DNA of 64,000 nt from Mycobacterium fragae (lineage in GTDB: Bacteria > Actinomycetota > Actinomycetes > Mycobacteriales > Mycobacteriaceae). The stretch's first letter is position 1, and the number at the start of each line of letters is the position of its first letter. The stretch covers positions 1 through 64,000 of the forward strand of contig NZ_LQOW01000010.1 in assembly GCF_002102185.1 (NCBI RefSeq). The letters are read 5' to 3'. The notes beneath the pieces are model-generated. The model was not told the origin of the DNA. It did not search any database and saw nothing but the letters and a program-made list of their open reading frames with translations. Both the position numbers and the translations under genes were made by a program. Positions 59,667 to 64,000 of this stretch are shown here, piece by piece.

Positions 59667-60347
59667 TCAGGCCCGGGGTGGACCGCCGGGCGCGCCGCCA
59701 TCTTCGCGAGCCTGTTGCGTGGTGGCCTGCCAAGACACCGCCGCCGGGGATGCGCCCCAAACGCTGTTGAAAATCCCGACGATCATCGCCGGGCCGCCGC
59801 CGTTGATGATATAGACCGGTCCCCCGGAATCGCCTTTCTGGCTGGCGACGCCATGACCCATGGTGAACCACCCGTTGTTGACGTCTTCGACGGTCCCGCA
59901 GGTCTCGCCGGTGATCACGCCGAAATGGCAGACGGCTTCGCCGGGCTTTACCACCAGTCCCGGGTCCGATCCCAGCGGGCGCCCGCCCGGCAGGATGTTG
60001 TTGGCCATGACGTCGTCGGCCAGTGCGATCGACTCGTAGTCGGTGATCTGCTGGTCGGTCGTCACATTCGCGCCATTGGGTGTGTTGGCCCGAGACGCCG
60101 CGACGTTGCCGATGACATGATTCTCTTTGTCGGTCACCGGCCCGTCGCCGCGGCAGTGCCCGGCGGTGAATGCGACCCGCGAACCCGGGTCGACGTAGCC
60201 CAACGTGCAGGCGTGGTTGCCCTGGTGGATTTCCATCCCGGGGAACACCAGCACGGGGTCGGCCCCGGCCACTGACGGCGGCGGCCCTGCGGCCAAGATC
60301 ACCGCCGTGAGCGTTGCGGCGAACGCGCGGGCTGCCTGACAGCGCAC
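59667..60347 (-). CDS. Secreted chymotrypsin-like serine protease (Rv1815-like)
   Basis: 226 residues from GTG 60347, chosen because GGAG lies 7 nt before it and a signal peptide follows at once (about 1-29, cut near VAGA); the frame is open further upstream but without such features. Catalytic triad: His64 in FTAGHC, probable Asp103 in TDYESIAL, Ser174 in GDSGGP. Cys pairs (47/65, 140/150) fit the family disulfides. Proline-rich tail. Expected to be exported or surface-bound; substrate unknown. Rv1815 is of similar length. Confidence 0.9.
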   Translation of the reverse strand: MRCQAARAFAATLTAVILAAGPPPSVAGADPVLVFPGMEIHQGNHACTLGYVDPGSRVAFTAGHCRGDGPVTDKENHVIGNVAASRANTPNGANVTTDQQITDYESIALADDVMANNILPGGRPLGSDPGLVVKPGEAVCHFGVITGETCGTVEDVNNGWFTMGHGVASQKGDSGGPVYIINGGGPAMIVGIFNSVWGASPAAVSWQATTQQAREDGGAPGGPPRA

Positions 60348-60415
60348 GGTCGACTCCGATCGGTCGGGCCGGCCCAGCGCCGGCAGGCTATCGAGGTTAA
60401 CGGTCAGCGTCGCGA

Positions 60416-61018
60416 TCAGGGAATGGTCAACACCTGTCCCGGGTGGATCAGGTCGGGGTTGTCGATTCCGCTGGCGTCGGCGATCACCTGGTATTTGCTG
60501 CCGTCGCCGTAGAACCGCTCGGCGATGGCCCACAGCGTGTCCCCGGACTCGACGGTGTAGGTCCGGGCGGCAGGTTCGGGTTCGGGTTCGGGCTCGGGTG
60601 CCGGGGCCGGAGCGGCCTCCTCGGCCGCCGGCGCCGCCTCGGGCGCAGCAGCCTGGGGCTCCGGCGGCGGTGGCGCCGGCTCCTCACTGGTCTCGGTTTT
60701 CGTCGACCATGCCGGTCCGTCGGCAGCGTAGAGCACGAGGTTGCGGTCGTCCTGCAGGACGAGCTTGACGTTCTTCTTGCCTTTGGTGTCGGTGTGCCAC
60801 ACCGGTTTATCGGCGGTGTAGAGGACGAAGTTGCCGTCCGGCTGCACCTCGGCGCGCACGACGTTCTGGCCGTCTGTCCCTGTCGCCCAGATAGCGCGGC
60901 CGCGCGTTGCCAGCACCAGATTGCCGTCGTCTTGCAACGTCACGGTGTAGGCGCCGTTGTTCGAGGTAAGCGATTCACCTTTGACAAGCTTTTGTCCGCT
61001 GGTGAGTGTGTCTCCCAC
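60416..61018 (-). CDS. B-lectin (mannose-binding) plus LysM protein
   Basis: 200 residues, GTG start with GGAGG 7-8 nt upstream. The N-terminal ~105 residues form a bulb-type lectin domain with three QxDxNxVxY-like sites: [20 protein letters not shown] and [10 protein letters not shown], each able to bind mannose. An Ala/Pro/Glu linker (about 113-150, with repeated PE) leads to a C-terminal LysM ([24 protein letters not shown] ... HPGQVLTIP) that binds peptidoglycan sugars. There is no signal peptide, so export is unexplained. A related M. smegmatis lectin is known. It could link mannosylated envelope glycans to peptidoglycan. Confidence 0.9.
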   Translation of the reverse strand: MGDTLTSGQKLVKGESLTSNNGAYTVTLQDDGNLVLATRGRAIWATGTDGQNVVRAEVQPDGNFVLYTADKPVWHTDTKGKKNVKLVLQDDRNLVLYAADGPAWSTKTETSEEPAPPPPEPQAAAPEAAPAAEEAAPAPAPEPEPEPEPAARTYTVESGDTLWAIAERFYGDGSKYQVIADASGIDNPDLIHPGQVLTIP

Positions 61019-61039
61019 TGCATTCCCTCCTCCTCATCG

Positions 61040-61080
61040 CGCCCGGGCGGAAACCGGCCGGGCGTCGTGCAAGCGCACGA
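61040..61080. terminator. Two hairpins between the sterol desaturase and the lectin gene
   Basis: CGCCCGG/CCGGGCG (61040-61064, 11-nt loop) and TCGTGC/GCACGA (61065-61080, 4-nt loop) are adjacent, perfect stems about 90 nt after the desaturase stop. They could end that transcript or lie in the lectin leader. No T-tract. Confidence 0.4.
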
Positions 61081-61170
61081 TGAAATCAAACTTACTGATC
61101 TTGGCTCTGGGCGGAAGGGGTTCGGCTCGCCGCAATCAAAACGGTGCGACCAACGATTGGTGAACGGCGT

Positions 61171-62100
61171 CTAACCCGTTGGCGCGGGCGCAGTCAACTC
61201 GCGTCGGCCGGCCATGCGGGGCTCCCAGCCCGGCGGACCGAAGACGTAGCCCATCCGGTCGCGAAGCCGTGGCGCCGAGCGCAGATCGCGGGCGATCGCC
61301 AGATATTCGTGCGTTTGCAGGGTCCAGATGTTGAACGTGTCGACCTGCTTGGTCAGCCCGTAGTGCGGACGGAATGTCTCCTTGCGGAAGCTGCCGAACA
61401 GCCGGTCCCAGACTATGAGGATCCCGCCGTAGTTCTTGTCGAGGTATTCGGGGTCCATGCCGTGATGCACCCGGTGATGCGACGGCGTGTTGAAGACGAA
61501 TTCGAAGGGCGGCCACATTTTCCCGATCCGCTCGGTGTGCACCCAAAACTGGTAGATCAGGTTGATCGAGAAGCTGACAAACACCATCCAGGGCGGAATC
61601 CCCAACAGCGGCAACGGGATCCACATCAGGATCTCGCCGCTGTTGTTCCATTTCTGGCGCAGTGCGGTGGCGAAATTGAAATATTGGCTGGAGTGGTGCG
61701 CCTGATGGGTGGCCCAAATCAGCCGAACCCGATGTGCGATGCGGTGATAGCAGTAATAGAGCAGGTCGACACCGAGGATTGCGATCGCCCAGGTGTACCA
61801 GCGAGTCGGCGGAAGATGCCAGGGCGCAAGGTACGCGTAGATCGCCGCATAGCCGAGCAGGGCCAAGAACTTCCAGCCGGCCGTGGTGGCCACCGAAACC
61901 AGCCCCATCGAGATGCTCGCCCAAGAGTCCGCCGTGAGATAGGCGCCAGACGGCGGTCTATCGCCGCGCTCGATGTGCTCGAGTTTGGCCGCCGCCGTCC
62001 ATTCCAGAATCAACAGCAACAGGAAAAACGGGATCGCGAACAAGACCGGATCGCGCATCTGCGCGGGCAGTACGGACAAGAAATCCGCGATCGCATGCAC
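61171..62100 (-). CDS. erg3: Fatty acid hydroxylase/sterol desaturase-family membrane di-iron protein (Rv1814/Erg3-like)
   Basis: 309 residues from GTG 62100 (MHAIADFLSVLPAQMRDP). Several hydrophobic helices (about 18-36, 60-98, 108-126, 170-192) and the His clusters of membrane di-iron hydroxylases: HRIAH, HQAHH, then HHRVHH near residue 215. They bind two irons for O2-dependent desaturation or hydroxylation. M. tuberculosis Rv1814 is annotated C-5 sterol desaturase; since mycobacteria make no sterols, the real substrate is probably a lipid or a host/other sterol. It diverges from the esterase gene. Confidence 0.9.
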   Translation of the reverse strand: MHAIADFLSVLPAQMRDPVLFAIPFFLLLLILEWTAAAKLEHIERGDRPPSGAYLTADSWASISMGLVSVATTAGWKFLALLGYAAIYAYLAPWHLPPTRWYTWAIAILGVDLLYYCYHRIAHRVRLIWATHQAHHSSQYFNFATALRQKWNNSGEILMWIPLPLLGIPPWMVFVSFSINLIYQFWVHTERIGKMWPPFEFVFNTPSHHRVHHGMDPEYLDKNYGGILIVWDRLFGSFRKETFRPHYGLTKQVDTFNIWTLQTHEYLAIARDLRSAPRLRDRMGYVFGPPGWEPRMAGRRELTAPAPTG

Positions 62101-62169
62101 AGCACATACTTTATGCCCTATGGGCCGATCCGCTGACCTCGAGCCCTTACGCGGTCCAGACTGTCGCTC

Positions 62170-63090
62170 ATGAAAGCGGTCGACAGCACGACGCTCACAC
62201 CGAGCCTCGCGCAGCGGTTGCTTCGCTCCACGGGTGTGCGCAACCGGCTGTTTCCTGCCGCAAAGCTCGACGACTGGGCCGCCCATCCGCGACCGCCCTA
62301 TGCCGGTCGCCCGGCCAGGCGGGTGCTGAAAAGGATCGATGTCGAGCGTGCCGACCTCGGTGGCCGTCCTGTCTACGAGGTCAGGCCGCGCGGTGTCGGC
62401 GACGATGCTCTCAGCGGCCACCTGCTGTATCTGCATGGCGGTGCATACGTACTCGACCTGCTGCCCCATTTTCACTGGCCGGCCATCGCCAAGCTGGCGA
62501 ACACCCTGCGCCGCACCATGACTGTGCCGATCTACCCCATTGCCCCCGAACACAGCTATCGTGAGGTTTTCCCGTTTCTGCTGCAGGTGTACCGGCGCCT
62601 GCTCGAGACTTTGGACCCCAAATCGATTGCGTTCATGGGTGATTCGGCCGGCGGCGGATTGGCCTTCGCGTTGTGCCATGCCATACGCGACGCCCGCCTG
62701 CCTCAGCCGAGCGACGCTGTGCTGCTCTCGCCGTGGATGCACGTCGCGCTTCCCGACCCGCGGGTACCGGCCGTCGCCAAAATCGACCCGTTACTGAACC
62801 TCGAGGACCTGCGTGCCGCGGGAATCCGCTACGCCGGCGGCGATCCGCTTGACACTCCGCTGGTCAGCCCCAGCGTCGGCGCGTTGACCGATCTACCGCG
62901 GTTGACGGTTTTCACCGGTACCCACGATGTGCTCAACCCCGACGCCCGGGCATTCCACGAACGCGCGACGGCCGAGGGACTCCACATCGGTTGGTATGAA
63001 CGCCGCGGCGGGATGCATGTGTGGATGCTTTTGCCGGGTGGCCGCGGTGCCCAGGCGCTGAGCCAGATCCGTCAGGTGCTCAGCACGTGA
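62170..63090 (+). CDS. HSL-family alpha/beta hydrolase (esterase/lipase)
   Basis: 306 residues. Oxyanion-hole motif HGG at 89-91, nucleophile Ser159 in GDSAGG, Asp253 (TGTHD) and His283 (GMHVW) complete the triad. A hormone-sensitive-lipase type enzyme acting on short or medium acyl esters. No signal peptide. Divergent from the desaturase and overlapping the NADH dehydrogenase gene by 4 bp (GTGA), so the next gene is translationally coupled. Substrate unknown. Confidence 0.92.
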   Translation: MKAVDSTTLTPSLAQRLLRSTGVRNRLFPAAKLDDWAAHPRPPYAGRPARRVLKRIDVERADLGGRPVYEVRPRGVGDDALSGHLLYLHGGAYVLDLLPHFHWPAIAKLANTLRRTMTVPIYPIAPEHSYREVFPFLLQVYRRLLETLDPKSIAFMGDSAGGGLAFALCHAIRDARLPQPSDAVLLSPWMHVALPDPRVPAVAKIDPLLNLEDLRAAGIRYAGGDPLDTPLVSPSVGALTDLPRLTVFTGTHDVLNPDARAFHERATAEGLHIGWYERRGGMHVWMLLPGGRGAQALSQIRQVLST

Positions 63091-64000
63091 CCGATGCCGC
63101 CGAGATCGTCGTCATCGGTTCGGGTTTCGCCGGCTTGTGGGCGGCGCTCGGCGCCGCCCGCCGACTCGACGAGCTCGCCGTGCCGGCCGGCTCGGTTGGC
63201 ATCACCATGTTGAGCCGCAACCCATTTCACGATATCCGCGTCCGCAATTACGAGGCGGACCTGACTGACTGCCGTATCCCGCTCACCGCCGTGCTCGACC
63301 CTGCCGGCATTTCGCATGTGGTCGCGGACGTGACTGGCATCGACACCGGGGCTCAGACGGTCAGCACGTCGACGGCGGGCACCCATCGCTACGACCGTTT
63401 GGTGCTGGCCGCGGGCAGTCACGTAGTCAAGCCCGACATTCCCGGGTTGCGCGAGTTCGGGTTTGACGTCGACACCTACGACGGCGCAATGAAGCTGGGC
63501 CTGCACCTGCGTGCCCTGGCACATGACGCGTCGATGCCTGCGGCGGCCACCGCCGTCGTCGTCGGTGCCGGACTCACAGGCATCGAGACGGCGTGCGAAT
63601 TACCGGGGCGGCTCCGGGCGGTCTTGGCCGGCGCTACGCCCCGGGTGATCCTGGTCGACCGGAACCCCTGGGTCGGCTCCGATATGGGACCATCGGCCCG
63701 GCCCGTCATAGAGAAAGCATTGTCGGACAACGGGATCGAGACTCGGACGGAGGTCAGCGTCACCCGGCTCGCCGATCACCGCGTGGAGCTGTCGTCGGGC
63801 GAGCAGATCCAGGCGGCGACGCTGATCTGGTGTGCCGGTATGCGGGCCAGCCCACTCACGGCCGAGCTACCGGTACCACGTGATCGACTGGGCCGGGTGA
63901 TGGTTGACGACTACCTGCGGGTCGGTGGAGTCGCGAGGGTGTTTGCGGCCGGCGATGTGGCCGTTGCCCAGATGGACGATGACCACGTGTCGGTGATGTC
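63087..64000 (+). CDS. Type II NADH dehydrogenase-like flavoprotein, N-terminal part (Rv1812c-like), cut by the window end
   Basis: GTG 63087 overlaps the esterase TGA (GTGA). About 304 codons are visible and the frame is open at the window end. FAD-binding IVVIGSGFAGLWAALGAARR near 7-26, NAD-binding AVVVGAGLTGIETACELPGR near 155-174, and FAAGDVAVAQMD near 290. It belongs to the NDH-2/pyridine nucleotide-disulphide oxidoreductase group; Rv1812c in M. tuberculosis is about 400 residues. Whether it reduces quinone is not shown. The C-terminal membrane anchor would lie outside the window. Confidence 0.88.
   Translation, partial: MTDAAEIVVIGSGFAGLWAALGAARRLDELAVPAGSVGITMLSRNPFHDIRVRNYEADLTDCRIPLTAVLDPAGISHVVADVTGIDTGAQTVSTSTAGTHRYDRLVLAAGSHVVKPDIPGLREFGFDVDTYDGAMKLGLHLRALAHDASMPAAATAVVVGAGLTGIETACELPGRLRAVLAGATPRVILVDRNPWVGSDMGPSARPVIEKALSDNGIETRTEVSVTRLADHRVELSSGEQIQAATLIWCAGMRASPLTAELPVPRDRLGRVMVDDYLRVGGVARVFAAGDVAVAQMDDDHVSVM

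Noticed and set aside
60570..60640. GGTTCGGGTTCGGGTTC-type short repeat
   Set aside because: It encodes the Pro-Glu linker of the lectin-LysM protein, so it is a coding repeat rather than a mobile or structural element.
61171..62742. 523-codon frame containing the sterol desaturase
   Set aside because: The part upstream of 62100 is antisense to the esterase gene; the desaturase itself begins at GTG 62100.

Overview
The window reads as chromosomal DNA of a non-tuberculous Mycobacterium. It is uniformly high in GC, GTG starts are common, and gene order follows M. tuberculosis H37Rv Rv1812c to Rv1869c almost throughout, in inverted orientation (synteny judged from memory of H37Rv, not from an alignment). 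I see no insertion sequence, tRNA, rRNA or CRISPR array. The left end carries the tail of a 13E12-type (DUF222/HNH) gene.

Layout. 1-2018: HNH tail, small secreted protein, unknown protein and a CGNR zinc-finger regulator. 2047-6509: lon followed by a same-strand run (F420-type nitroreductase, TfoX-N, HhH-GPD, DUF72). 6533-9388: ferredoxin reductase, an SDR lacking the catalytic Tyr, and an NMT1/SsuA-like binding protein. 9390-15492: Rv1868/Rv1867/Rv1866-like operon. 15543-18705: phosphoketolase (xfp) and a CPBP protease. 18791-23883: adhA-like gene, GlsB-like membrane protein, apa and modCBA. 24032-27425: SDR, LLM flavin oxidoreductase, DUF7218 protein and ndh. 27422-30298: thioesterase, a FhuF-like iron reductase with iron-box operators, and the blaI/blaR pair. 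30390-40895: gnd1, guaB1, two CNNM/CBS proteins, an unknown protein, glcB and a VWA membrane protein.

40900-54346 is a long minus-strand block equivalent to Rv1820-Rv1832: ilvG, secA2, pgsA2, DUF881-Sbp-DUF881, gcvH, garA, two MerR regulators flanking a bifunctional nuclease, and gcvB behind a tandem glycine riboswitch. 54414-64000: bacA (Rv1819c), a flavoprotein, a VOC protein, a TetR regulator divergent from a Ddn-like gene, an Rv1815-like serine protease, a B-lectin/LysM protein, a sterol desaturase, an esterase and the start of an Rv1812c-like NADH dehydrogenase.

Functional themes are central carbon and one-carbon metabolism (glcB, gcvB/gcvH, garA as TCA/glutamate switch, gnd1, xfp), respiration (ndh), molybdate uptake, accessory secretion (secA2), iron-responsive control and envelope proteins. 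Compared with H37Rv as I recall it, the urease operon, vapBC13, the PE_PGRS genes and Rv1833c-Rv1835c are absent. lon, xfp, the fhuF-like gene, the 294-residue gene before glcB and the lectin/LysM gene are extra. The most interesting signals are regulatory: a HAIR-like element before lon, a 37-bp perfect palindrome holding an iron box and mirrored ribosome-binding sites, a second iron box inside the degenerate 3' end of the FhuF-like gene, paired TetR operators, and the glycine riboswitch with a candidate expression-platform hairpin.
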